From assembly GCA_030680655.1 (NCBI GenBank), contig JAUXUZ010000459.1, positions 1 to 5,756 of the forward strand: a DNA stretch of 5,756 bases. Direction: 5' to 3'. How positions within the stretch are numbered: position 1 is the first letter of the stretch; each line of letters begins with the position of its first letter. A model generated the notes under the pieces. That model did not search any database and had not been told where the DNA came from. It saw only the letters and a list, made by a program, of their open reading frames with translations. A program made the translations under genes and the position numbers. This document shows positions 1 through 5,461 of the stretch, in pieces. This stretch comes from Phycisphaerales bacterium (GTDB taxonomy: Bacteria > Planctomycetota > Phycisphaerae > Phycisphaerales > UBA1924).

Positions 1-201
1 GAGGCCGCCGGTGCTCGACGAGCTGAGGTACGTGATCGCCCCCGTGCTGTGGGTGTAGGTGCTGAGGTTGGCGGGTGAGTGGACGGTGGTGACGCGCCCG
101 TTGCTGTCGCGGTCCACACCCGTCACCCAGTGCGTCGACCCGCCGGTGTTGGTCGTCACCACCGTGCTCAGCGGCTGCCCGAGCTCATCAAAGTACCGCA
201 C
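1..201 (-). pseudogene. Continuation of the RHS/YD-like gene in a shifted frame, open at the left edge
   Basis: Downstream of the break in the gene at 168-1715, a second minus-strand frame stays open for 67 codons from GTG at 201-199 to the window edge. It reads VRYFDELGQPLSTVVT at its start and continues with DRDSNGRVTTVHSP. The pattern (FDELGQ, then D.NGRVT) is that of YD/RHS repeats and joins naturally to PDSTT at the end of the first frame. One extra base between 203 and 204 would give PDSTTQVRYFDELGQ and a single reading frame of at least 572 residues. The fragment has no convincing start of its own, so I treat it as part of the same gene. The break may be a real frameshift that disables the gene or a sequencing or assembly error. 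The rest of the gene lies outside the window. Confidence 0.7.
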
Positions 202-1715
202 CTGGTGGTGGAGTCGGGCTGGGTGACCAGCGTGCGGACACACCAGGTGGTGTCGTAGGCGCTCGTGTTGTCGGTGTACGAGCCGTTGGCGCTGCTGGCG
301 AACGAGTAGGTGCCGTTGGCCCCGCTCCCGCACCCGCACTCGCCGTTGAAGAAGGCCGTGGCCAGCCGCTGGGTACTCGACGAGGAGTCGTACTCGTAGA
401 AGGCGTCGGAGTACTCCTTCAAGTCGGTGGTCGCGATCGCCGCCCCGTCGTAGGAGGTGTCGAACGTCGAGTTGTCGCCCCAGTCGTACCGCCGCGCCCC
501 CTCGAACCCCAAGACGAGCTTCAGCGCGTGCGGGTGCCCACGCCGATTGTCGCTGTTGTCGTACGCCTCGCCGTAGTAGCGGTAGTACTTGGTCCGGTCG
601 TCGTAGATGCCGCTGGACAGGTCCGTGCCCGACCCGGTCCCCGAGTCGGTGAGCGCCGTCCGCGCGTTCACCGTCTTCAAGTCGCCCCCGAGACCGAAGA
701 AGTCGTGCGCATCGCCGGTCTTGGTCGTGCTCGCCGAGTAGTACGCGTAGCTCACACGCCCGATCTCGGTCAGCCCCGAGGGCGACCCCCACGTGCCGCC
801 CGACTTGATCTGCGCCGACACCTGCGTCAGCCGGTCCACGCTCGCCACGGTCGTGTACGTGAACAGGTACCGCCGCTCCGTGGGTGACGAGGGGTCGCCG
901 AACTCCTGGTAGAGCGTGCTGATCCCGCCGCCGCTGGCGTACCCGTTGCTCACCGCCGTGGTGTGGGTGCTCTTATCACCGGCGTAGACGGTCAGACCCT
1001 GCGGGTCGCTCTTCGTCCAAAGCTGCCAATCGGCCTTGTTGCCGGCGGTGTTGCCGCCCCAGAAGACCCACGACCAGCCGTTCTGATCGGTGATGGTGTA
1101 CGTGTCGTACGTCGTCGTCCCGTTCCCCGCCGCGTAGGACACCACCCCCGTCGTCCCGTTGATCCCCTTGAACGTCGTCGCGTTCAGCGCTGTCCGCTTG
1201 AACTCCATGAACCGGTTCGCACCGTACACCAAGTAGAGCACATCGTCGGCGTTGCTGCCGCCGCCGGTCCACAGCTCGACCTCGGGCATCGCCGTCTGGA
1301 ACCAGTTGTACCCCTGCAGCCCGTTGGAAGCGGCGACCGACGTATCGGCCCCCTGCCGGTGGTTGAACGACCGCCCGATCACCACCGCCGGCCCGTTGGT
1401 CGGCAGCGCCATGTCCACCTCGGACATCGCAAAGCCCAGCGAAGCGAGCTCGATGCCACCCATGGTGGCCGCGCCCATGCCCGACGAGAACCCCGGGCTC
1501 GCCGGCACATCACCCCCAAAGCGGATCCCCCCTTCCAGATCAGCCCCCCGGTTCCACCACAGCGGCAGGCAATCTTGACGGGCCGTTCGGGTCATGTGCG
1601 TAACGGTCATCAGCGAAGCGTCGTTGTTGAGCACCGGGCCCGCCAGCGCGGCCTGCGCCAGCAGCAGCGTGGACACAACGCGAACAACGCTGGAATTCAA
1701 GAAGAAACGGCCCAT
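168..1715 (-). CDS. Secreted RHS/YD-repeat-like protein, N-terminal part, apparently frameshifted
   Basis: The open frame encodes 515 residues. A signal peptide occupies residues 1-25: a short charged start, a hydrophobic core (VVSTLLLAQAALA) and a likely cleavage after ALA at 25/26. The mature part is rich in Gly, Ser, Thr, Tyr and Asn, with many aromatic beta-strand-like segments such as YYRYYGEAYDN near 377-387 and RRYDWGDNSTFD near 408-419. This is typical of the region leading into RHS/YD repeats of large extracellular proteins. Four cysteines (C49, C460, C462, C492) could form disulfides. ATG at 1715 is chosen because GAGGTG lies four bases upstream and the signal peptide starts there. 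The final 11 residues (after T504) look out of frame, since the RHS-like sequence resumes in another frame to the left edge (see 1-201). It is divergent from the gene at 1929. Cell-surface or secreted location is likely; the substrate or partner is unknown. The class call is fairly secure, the function is not. Confidence 0.75.
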   Translation of the reverse strand: MGRFFLNSSVVRVVSTLLLAQAALAGPVLNNDASLMTVTHMTRTARQDCLPLWWNRGADLEGGIRFGGDVPASPGFSSGMGAATMGGIELASLGFAMSEVDMALPTNGPAVVIGRSFNHRQGADTSVAASNGLQGYNWFQTAMPEVELWTGGGSNADDVLYLVYGANRFMEFKRTALNATTFKGINGTTGVVSYAAGNGTTTYDTYTITDQNGWSWVFWGGNTAGNKADWQLWTKSDPQGLTVYAGDKSTHTTAVSNGYASGGGISTLYQEFGDPSSPTERRYLFTYTTVASVDRLTQVSAQIKSGGTWGSPSGLTEIGRVSYAYYSASTTKTGDAHDFFGLGGDLKTVNARTALTDSGTGSGTDLSSGIYDDRTKYYRYYGEAYDNSDNRRGHPHALKLVLGFEGARRYDWGDNSTFDTSYDGAAIATTDLKEYSDAFYEYDSSSSTQRLATAFFNGECGCGSGANGTYSFASSANGSYTDNTSAYDTTWCVRTLVTQPDSTTRCGTLMSSGSR

Positions 1716-1719
1716 TGTG

Positions 1720-1725
1720 CACCTC
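1720..1725 (-). promoter_or_regulatory. Ribosome binding site of the RHS-like gene
   Basis: GAGGTG on the minus strand, four bases before ATG at 1715. It fixes the start directly upstream of the signal peptide. The same hexamer at the same spacing precedes the divergent gene at 1929. Confidence 0.7.
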
Positions 1726-1802
1726 GATTAACCAAGGGTGTGCCGATCCGATGCGGGCGCAACGTACCTCCGCACCCAGGTTTTGTCCAGCCAAATGTAA
1801 AT

Positions 1803-1811
1803 TGTGGATAA
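1803..1811 (-). promoter_or_regulatory. Isolated perfect DnaA-box match
   Basis: The minus strand reads TTATCCACA, an exact match to the DnaA-box consensus TTATNCACA, in the AT-rich part of the divergent intergenic region. I see no second box nearby, no 13-mer-type repeats and no dnaA, dnaN or rep gene, so this is not evidence of an origin. It could be a DnaA regulatory or titration site, or chance. Confidence 0.35.
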
Positions 1812-1918
1812 CTGGTGCAAATACCTATTGGGACTTGCGGCGGTGCGGCTTGCGGATGTATGCTCCCACTGAACATCGGGGTTGACGCGATGCAACCCAC
1901 CCGCAAACACGTACAAAC

Positions 1919-1924
1919 GAGGTG
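1919..1924 (+). promoter_or_regulatory. Ribosome binding site that sets the start at 1929
   Basis: GAGGTG followed by four T residues and ATG at 1929. This decides against in-frame ATG codons further upstream at 1815 and 1890, which would give an N-terminus without sense ahead of the membrane segment. Confidence 0.7.
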
Positions 1925-1928
1925 TTTT

Positions 1929-2666
1929 ATGGGCAAGGCAGCGAAGCGTGCGCTCGGCGCGGTGCAGACCCTGGCGCTGGCGGTGGTCGCGATCGCGGGG
2001 CTGGTCACGCTCACGATCGCTAACTTGCCCCGCAGCGCATCGACCAGCACCAATACCGCGAACACACGCGGTCAACTCGTGTTAACCGCCGGTTCATACC
2101 TGGATGTCGTCGGGTTGTCGCCCGATGCGCTGGCCGCCGCCGGCGTCACCGCCGAGCAGGCCGGGGTGGTGTTCGCCAACCTGCAAGCCCACCTCAGCGG
2201 CGACGGCTCGGGCCTGCAGGATGCCATCGACGCCTGGGGTGTCGCCAACCGCGACGCCGACATGGCCCGCCGCTCGGTCCGCGCCGGCAAGGGCACCGTC
2301 GAGGACATGAACGCCAAGGATGGGACGCTCGCCGCCGCCCTGGCGGCCAAGCAGTCGGCGATCAACAACGCAACCGCCGCCGCGGCCTCGCAGCTGGACA
2401 ACAACGTCATCGAGACGCTCGCACGCATCAAGGCCAACCGGCCGCAGAACGTGCCCGTGCAGTACCTCGTCGTCGACCGCACCGGCGAGCAGTGGCGCCA
2501 GCTCCGCGATGCGCTCAGCCAGAAGAAACAACGAGACACCTTCGGGGCCCAGCTCGACCCCGACGCCGCCACCATCATCGCCGATGCAAACAGCGACCCG
2601 GCCGTGTTCACCGCCGCCACGAACGTTGCCAACAACCTCGCCAGCGTGCAGCAGGCCATGCGGTGA
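1929..2666 (+). CDS. Membrane-anchored or exported helical protein of unknown function
   Basis: 245 residues from an ATG with a strong ribosome binding site. A basic start (MGKAAKR) precedes a hydrophobic segment at about 11-32, which is either an uncleaved anchor or a signal peptide; I see no lipobox. Residues 36-48 are a Ser/Thr/Asn-rich linker. The remainder is Ala-rich and mostly helical, including YLDVVGLSPDALAAAGVT near 57-74, a long helical stretch around 95-170, the segment VPVQYLVVDRTGEQWRQL near 175-192, and a final helix to 245. There are no cysteines and no catalytic motif that I recognise. The LSPDALAAAGVTAEQ pattern recalls small periplasmic helical proteins of the Spy/CpxP or metal-sensor kind, but the similarity is too weak to assign. 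It is divergent from the RHS-like gene and convergent with the gene at 2792-3178, and appears monocistronic. It is probably attached to the inner membrane and faces the periplasm. Confidence 0.7.
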   Translation: MGKAAKRALGAVQTLALAVVAIAGLVTLTIANLPRSASTSTNTANTRGQLVLTAGSYLDVVGLSPDALAAAGVTAEQAGVVFANLQAHLSGDGSGLQDAIDAWGVANRDADMARRSVRAGKGTVEDMNAKDGTLAAALAAKQSAINNATAAAASQLDNNVIETLARIKANRPQNVPVQYLVVDRTGEQWRQLRDALSQKKQRDTFGAQLDPDAATIIADANSDPAVFTAATNVANNLASVQQAMR

Positions 2667-2680
2667 ACGACGATGCGCCG

Positions 2681-2727
2681 CGGGGCGATTCGTGAGCCCC
2701 GGGCAGGCCCGTGCTGTTTCTGTTCTG
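2681..2727 (+). terminator. Possible terminator of the gene ending at 2666
   Basis: Two alternative hairpins follow the stop codon. CGGGGC (2681-2686) pairs with GCCCCG (2696-2701) around a 9-base loop. CGGG (2700-2703) pairs with CCCG (2708-2711), extended by AGC/GCT across a small internal loop. A T-rich tract (TGCTGTTTCTGTTCT) follows at 2712-2726. The stems are short and the T tract is interrupted, so this is a weak intrinsic terminator at best. Confidence 0.35.
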
Positions 2728-2732
2728 GGTAA

Positions 2733-2760
2733 GCCTGCGGCCATCGCGATCGGCCCCGGC
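2733..2760. terminator. Imperfect inverted repeat between convergent genes
   Basis: GCC-N3-GGCC (2733-2742) and GGCC-N2-GGC (2752-2760) flank a 9-base loop. The position, between two convergent stop codons, suits a bidirectional terminator. No T run follows on either strand, so the call rests on symmetry and location only. Confidence 0.25.
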
Positions 2761-2791
2761 AAGTCCATCCCTTCGAGGGTGCGGCCACCAA

Positions 2792-3178
2792 CTAGGCGGC
2801 GGTATATCGTCCTCGCGCGACCCGCTTGAACCCACCCTTCTCACGCAACAGCACCCCGTTTACAATCACCCGGAAGTTCGGAGAGCGGGTGGTGTAACCG
2901 AGCCTCTGAACTGCCTCCGCCGCTTCCGTCACACCCATGGTCTTGCCGGACAGAGCCTTCTTCAGGAACGCGATCAGCCCGCCCTCGTGGCGTTTCCCCC
3001 TCGACGTCGTGGCGCCGCCCGTCCCACCGAGTGCGGCAAGCTCCGCATCGATTACCGCCAGCTTTGCAGCAATCTTCTCGCGGCGGCGCTCCAGCGCGGG
3101 GCGGCGGCGCTGCCGCGAGCGGAGTTCTCGTTGAAGATCCTCCAGGGAGAGTGTGCTGAGTCCTGAGCGCTTTGCCAT
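2792..3178 (-). CDS. Small coiled-coil plus winged-helix (HARE-HTH-like) protein
   Basis: 128 residues. Residues about 11-50 are a highly charged helix rich in Arg, Glu and Leu (LEDLQRELRSRQRRR), likely a coiled coil. A Gly/Thr/Ser-rich basic linker runs from about 51 to 66. The C-terminal part (about 66-127) reads LIAFLKKALSGKTMGVTEA, then AVQRLGYTTRSPNFR, then FKRVARGRY. This layout matches winged-helix domains of the HARE-HTH type: two helices, a recognition helix after SPNFR, and a wing ending in the usual G-R-Y/F. I recall similar short proteins as widespread in planctomycetes, usually annotated hypothetical. Nucleic-acid binding is likely; the target is unknown. ATG at 3178 is chosen because GGAGGT lies six bases upstream; a TTG directly ahead of it is less likely to be used. 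It lies 157 bases downstream of the secretion operon on the same strand, so it may share readthrough, but it has its own ribosome binding site. Confidence 0.7.
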   Translation of the reverse strand: MAKRSGLSTLSLEDLQRELRSRQRRRPALERRREKIAAKLAVIDAELAALGGTGGATTSRGKRHEGGLIAFLKKALSGKTMGVTEAAEAVQRLGYTTRSPNFRVIVNGVLLREKGGFKRVARGRYTAA

Positions 3179-3184
3179 CAAGAG

Positions 3185-3190
3185 ACCTCC
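3185..3190 (-). promoter_or_regulatory. Ribosome binding site of the winged-helix gene
   Basis: GGAGGT on the minus strand, six bases before ATG at 3178. It favours that ATG over the TTG at 3181, which would leave a shorter spacing. Confidence 0.7.
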
Positions 3191-3247
3191 AGAGTCCCCA
3201 CAGTGTGTTCGACCATCCTATCACACTGCCGCGATTGCAGTCGAGCA

Positions 3248-3259
3248 CGCGAGCTCGCG
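3248..3259. repeat. 12-base perfect palindrome
   Basis: CGCGAGCTCGCG lies in the gap between the lipoprotein gene and the winged-helix gene. It could be an operator-type site for a dimeric regulator, but it may be chance in GC-rich DNA. With no loop and no T run it is not a terminator. Confidence 0.3.
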
Positions 3260-3302
3260 CCGTGTTGTCTCTCATTGGTACGCTGGTCGACTAACAAATC
3301 CT

Positions 3303-3328
3303 GGCGCACGGGTTTGCAGCGTGAGGCC
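3303..3328 (-). terminator. Weak hairpin just after the lipoprotein gene
   Basis: On the minus strand, GGC-N2-CACG and CGTG-N-GCC pair across a loop that starts eight bases after the stop codon at 3336. It is followed by a modest T-containing stretch (AGGATTTGTTAG). It is a possible end to the four-gene operon, but the stem is interrupted and the T tract is poor. Confidence 0.25.
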
Positions 3329-3335
3329 TTGTGCA

Positions 3336-3938
3336 CTACTTCGCGGCTCGCAACCGATCCGCCGCCCAAGCTCGCCACTGCGGCGTTGTGCCCTGCACCG
3401 CGATGGTCCTTAGCGCAGCGGCGCTGTGGTCGTCTGGCTTGTCGAGCCGCAGCAGCAGGCTCGTCAGGGCCTGCAGCGAAGGCAGGTGCCCCGGGCGCGT
3501 CTCCAGCGCAAGCCGGTACGACGCGATGGCGTCGTCGTAGCGAGCCGCTGCCTCGAGCGTCATCGCCAGGTTGTGCTGCGGGTCGGGGTGCCCGGGCATG
3601 AGCTTACCGGCCCACTCGAACTCGTGCGCCGCCTCGTACAGCTTGGGCGGTTGTGAGTTCAGCATCAGCACCCCGAGGTTGTTGTGGGCCGGGCCGTGGA
3701 ACAAGTCGGCGGTGAGCGCCTGTTGCAGCAGGGCCTCGGCCTTAGCCGGGTCGCTCGCCATGAGCGGAACGGCCTCGGCGGTGAGGCGCTGGGCCTCCAG
3801 CGGGTTGCGGGCAGACTCGGACGCGGGGCGGTAGCCGTTGCCTGCGCTGCCCGTGGTGGTGGTGTGGCAGCCGCCCAGGAGAGCGCCGGCGAGCGTGAGT
3901 ATCAATACATGGTTGGCCGGGCGACGGGTGGGGATCAC
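3336..3938 (-). CDS. TPR-repeat lipoprotein, last gene of the secretion/pilus operon
   Basis: 200 residues from a GTG start. A lipoprotein signal spans residues 1-24 (hydrophobic VLILTLAGALLGG, then the lipobox cysteine C24), followed by a flexible HTTTTGSAGNG linker. From about residue 48 there are three recognisable TPR units: about 49-81, 83-117 and 118-150 (HNLAMTLEAAARYDDAIASY is the clearest), with a degenerate helical pair to the end. TPR proteins scaffold protein complexes, and a TPR lipoprotein is known as the PilF/PilW pilotin that assembles the type IV pilus secretin. Here the gene is translationally linked to GspM/PilO-like, GspL/PilN-like and GspC/PilP-like genes, so a role in the same machine is likely. 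The GTG overlaps the stop of the preceding gene (GTGA), with GGAG seven bases upstream. Longer starts up to 4136 were rejected because the added residues are an Arg-rich shadow of the neighbouring gene. The lipoprotein and TPR calls are firm; the pilotin role is inference. Confidence 0.8.
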   Translation of the reverse strand: MIPTRRPANHVLILTLAGALLGGCHTTTTGSAGNGYRPASESARNPLEAQRLTAEAVPLMASDPAKAEALLQQALTADLFHGPAHNNLGVLMLNSQPPKLYEAAHEFEWAGKLMPGHPDPQHNLAMTLEAAARYDDAIASYRLALETRPGHLPSLQALTSLLLRLDKPDDHSAAALRTIAVQGTTPQWRAWAADRLRAAK

Positions 3939-3953
3939 GGATGGGCTCCGATC
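3933..3953 (-). promoter_or_regulatory. Possible coupling hairpin at the GspM-like/lipoprotein junction
   Basis: GATC (3933-3936) and GG (3939-3940) pair with CC (3948-3949) and GATC (3950-3953) around a 7-base loop, with a 2-base bulge. In the mRNA this would enclose part of the GGAG ribosome binding site and the GTG start of the lipoprotein gene. Translation of the upstream gene through its overlapping stop would open it. The stem is short and the case is suggestive only. Confidence 0.25.
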
Positions 3954-4525
3954 GGGGCGTTGCCGGTGGGTGCGGCCGGCTTGGGTGCAAAGGACGGTAC
4001 GTCGTCGGCGTACGAGGCGCTGACGGTGACCGCGGCGCGGTACTGGCCCTGAGGGTGGGTGTTGCCGCCGCGAGCGGGCGTGATTGCGCTGAGCTCGATC
4101 CGGGCCACCGACCAGATCTGCTGCCGGCTGCGCCACGCACCCAGGAATGCGCCGAGTTCCTGCACGGTGAGCGGTTCCAGCGACAGCCGCGCGGTCGCGA
4201 GCCGTCTTCCTTCGCGGTCATCCTGGATGGCGCGGTCCATCTCGGGCTGCACGCTCCGGAGCCGCGCAGCCGGCAGCGTCGCCGCTTCCAGCGTGCGGTT
4301 GGCAAGCTGGATCACATCCTCGGCGGGGCGCGATCCGTATCCGCTGACGGGCGGGAGGGCGCGCAGGGTGGCGACGCGCGCGGACTTGGCGGCAACTTCG
4401 GCGTGAGCGGTGTACGCGCGGTCGAACTCGGCAGCGGCGGTCCGCCAGGCGACGCAGCGCCAGACCAGGGTGGCCGCGCAGGCAAGCCCGAGCAGGATCA
4501 GCAGCACGCGGTGGGGATGGCTCAT
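3935..4525 (-). CDS. GspM/PilO-like inner-membrane platform protein
   Basis: 196 residues. One membrane segment lies at about 7-24 (VLLILLGLACAATLVW). A helical, probably coiled-coil stretch follows to about residue 55, then a small alpha/beta domain at about 68-173. The segment LEPLTVQELGAFLGAWRSRQ (about 116-135) followed by IWSVARIELSAI is the helix-strand pattern seen in the ferredoxin-like fold of GspM and PilO. A Pro-rich tail closes the protein. In known systems these proteins pair with GspL or PilN in the inner membrane and link the assembly ATPase to the periplasmic parts. ATG at 4525 overlaps the preceding stop (ATGA) and sits after a G-rich ribosome binding site; a longer frame to 5080 is a shadow of the upstream gene. 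Sequence identity to named GspM proteins is too low to read by eye, so the call leans on topology and gene order. Confidence 0.65.
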   Translation of the reverse strand: MSHPHRVLLILLGLACAATLVWRCVAWRTAAAEFDRAYTAHAEVAAKSARVATLRALPPVSGYGSRPAEDVIQLANRTLEAATLPAARLRSVQPEMDRAIQDDREGRRLATARLSLEPLTVQELGAFLGAWRSRQQIWSVARIELSAITPARGGNTHPQGQYRAAVTVSASYADDVPSFAPKPAAPTGNAPIGAHP

Positions 4526-5451
4526 CGCACACCCCCCGTCTTCTCGGGGTTCGCAGAAGCGTCGGCGACAAGGCGGAGGTTCAGTGTCCCGGCGTTCGGG
4601 GCGGCTGCACCTCCTTGGGAGGTCCCCGCCGTGAACTGCGGCTGGAAGAGCCGCCAGCCGGTGATGGAGCGGAGGCTGTCGGAGATGGTCGCCGTGGCGG
4701 CGCGGTCCTCCATGGCGACGACCAAGGTGAGGCTCTCGGGCGTCGCGGTGAGCGATTCGGTTCGGAGCTTGGGGGCCTCCGATGGCGTGGCCCCACGCGG
4801 CCAGGCCGCCAAGAGCGACGCGACCGCGTCGGCGGCATCGCGCTGCAGGGTTGGGCGGGCGGCGCGCGTCCGTGTGAGCCGATCGAGGTCCTGATCCAGC
4901 AACGTGCGGGCGGTGTCGGGAGAGGAAGCGGATGGGTACAAGCCCTTGAGAGCCGACTGGGCGAGCGTGCGGTGCTCGGCCGCCGAGACACGCAGGTCTG
5001 CAGCGCGGCGCTCGACGCCGACGGCCGCCGCGATGGTCAACAGCAAGATGGCCGCGGCTGCAATACCCGCCGCCCGCCACTTGGCCACGGTGACGGGCCT
5101 CGGCTCCAGGTCCCCCCAGAGGAAGTTGAGCCGGTAGACCAGGGGGGCAACGTCGGCAGCGCCCGCGAACGCGGATGGAGGAGCATCCGGAACGGCGACG
5201 GTGTCCCCCGGGCCGACCAACGTGGCCAGTCGTTCTCGCGAGACGGCAGCGGCCAGGATGCGCGTGCGGTCGATCGTGGTGTAGACCGGCTTGACGCGCT
5301 CAAAGGCCACCGGCACGTACTCGGCGAAGAGCTCGTCGAGCACAGCGGTGTCGCACGAAGGCGTCCCGCCCGGCTGCGCGCCTGCTTGCTCCAGGGTGAG
5401 CACGGCCCAGTAGACCTGGTCACTCGGGATGGTGCGGGTCGTGCCTGTCAC
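4522..5451 (-). CDS. GspL/PilN-like inner-membrane platform protein with a short cytoplasmic part
   Basis: 309 residues from a GTG start. About 126 residues precede one membrane segment (about 127-145, AAGIAAAAILLLTIAAAVG). Just before it lies LNFLWGDLEPRPVTVAKWR (108-126), which matches the N-L-x-x-G-x-(F/L)-x-P-R...W signature at this place in GspL and related PilN proteins. After the membrane come a charged helix (about 147-200, likely coiled coil) and an alpha/beta domain at about 203-296 (SLTLVVAMEDRAATATISDS), consistent with the periplasmic ferredoxin-like fold of the family. In type II secretion this protein recruits the GspE ATPase through its cytoplasmic domain and pairs with GspM. 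The cytoplasmic part is far shorter than the roughly 230 residues I recall for proteobacterial GspL, so ATPase contact may differ. Its start overlaps the stop of the GspC-like gene (GTGA) and its end overlaps the GspM-like start (ATGA). Confidence 0.65.
   Translation of the reverse strand: MTGTTRTIPSDQVYWAVLTLEQAGAQPGGTPSCDTAVLDELFAEYVPVAFERVKPVYTTIDRTRILAAAVSRERLATLVGPGDTVAVPDAPPSAFAGAADVAPLVYRLNFLWGDLEPRPVTVAKWRAAGIAAAAILLLTIAAAVGVERRAADLRVSAAEHRTLAQSALKGLYPSASSPDTARTLLDQDLDRLTRTRAARPTLQRDAADAVASLLAAWPRGATPSEAPKLRTESLTATPESLTLVVAMEDRAATATISDSLRSITGWRLFQPQFTAGTSQGGAAAPNAGTLNLRLVADASANPEKTGGVR
4526..4549 (-). promoter_or_regulatory. Possible hairpin covering the ribosome binding site of the GspM-like gene
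   Basis: On the minus strand CCCCG (4549-4545) pairs with CGGGG (4538-4534) around the loop AGAAGA. The second arm runs into the G-rich ribosome binding site (4537-4532), which ends six bases before ATG at 4525. Ribosomes finishing the GspL-like gene would melt this stem and so expose the site. All five pairs are G-C, which makes it the best of the three junction hairpins. Confidence 0.35.
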
Positions 5452-5461
5452 GGGACCCCTC
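5436..5461 (-). promoter_or_regulatory. Possible hairpin at the GspC-like/GspL-like junction
   Basis: GGGTC (5436-5440) and GACCC (5454-5458) pair around a 13-base loop that contains the GTG start at 5451. The paired bases overlap the GAGGGG ribosome binding site (5461-5456). It matches the arrangement at the next two junctions, but a 5-base stem with a long loop is weak alone. Confidence 0.25.

Larger units (their letters stand above)
1716..1928. promoter_or_regulatory. Divergent intergenic region with presumed promoters
   Basis: About 213 bases separate two genes transcribed away from each other, so promoters for both should lie here. The stretch from about 1779 to 1832 is clearly richer in A and T than its surroundings. 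A TTGACG hexamer at 1882-1887 resembles a -35 element for the plus-strand gene, but the sequence about 17 bases further on (AAACAC) is a poor -10. For the minus-strand gene, TTGCAC within the AT-rich part is a weak -35 candidate without a good partner at normal spacing. I see no strong sigma-70 pair and no open frame with its own ribosome binding site. Confidence 0.4.

Noticed and set aside
963..1811. Plus-strand open frame (282 codons) opposite the RHS-like gene
   Set aside because: The composition is dominated by Arg, Pro and His, and it is antisense to a gene with a signal peptide and ribosome binding site.
1779..1832. Replication origin around the DnaA box
   Set aside because: Only one box is present, with no AT-rich repeats and no replication gene nearby.
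1815..1928. Upstream start for the plus-strand helical protein
   Set aside because: The ATG at 1929 has a strong GAGGTG site and begins a normal charged-then-hydrophobic N-terminus; the upstream residues do not look coding.
3939..4136. N-terminal extension of the TPR lipoprotein
   Set aside because: The extra residues are a shadow of the GspM-like gene and would bury the lipoprotein signal. GTG at 3938 gives a proper lipobox and a 4-base overlap.
3941..4894. Plus-strand open frame (317 codons) opposite the GspM-like and GspL-like genes
   Set aside because: It is low in recognisable structure, rich in Arg, Gly and Ala, and antisense to supported genes. I judge it a shadow frame.
4526..5080. 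N-terminal extension of the GspM-like gene
   Set aside because: The extra 185 residues are an Arg/Pro-rich shadow of the GspL-like gene. The ATG at 4525 overlaps the previous stop and directly precedes a membrane segment.
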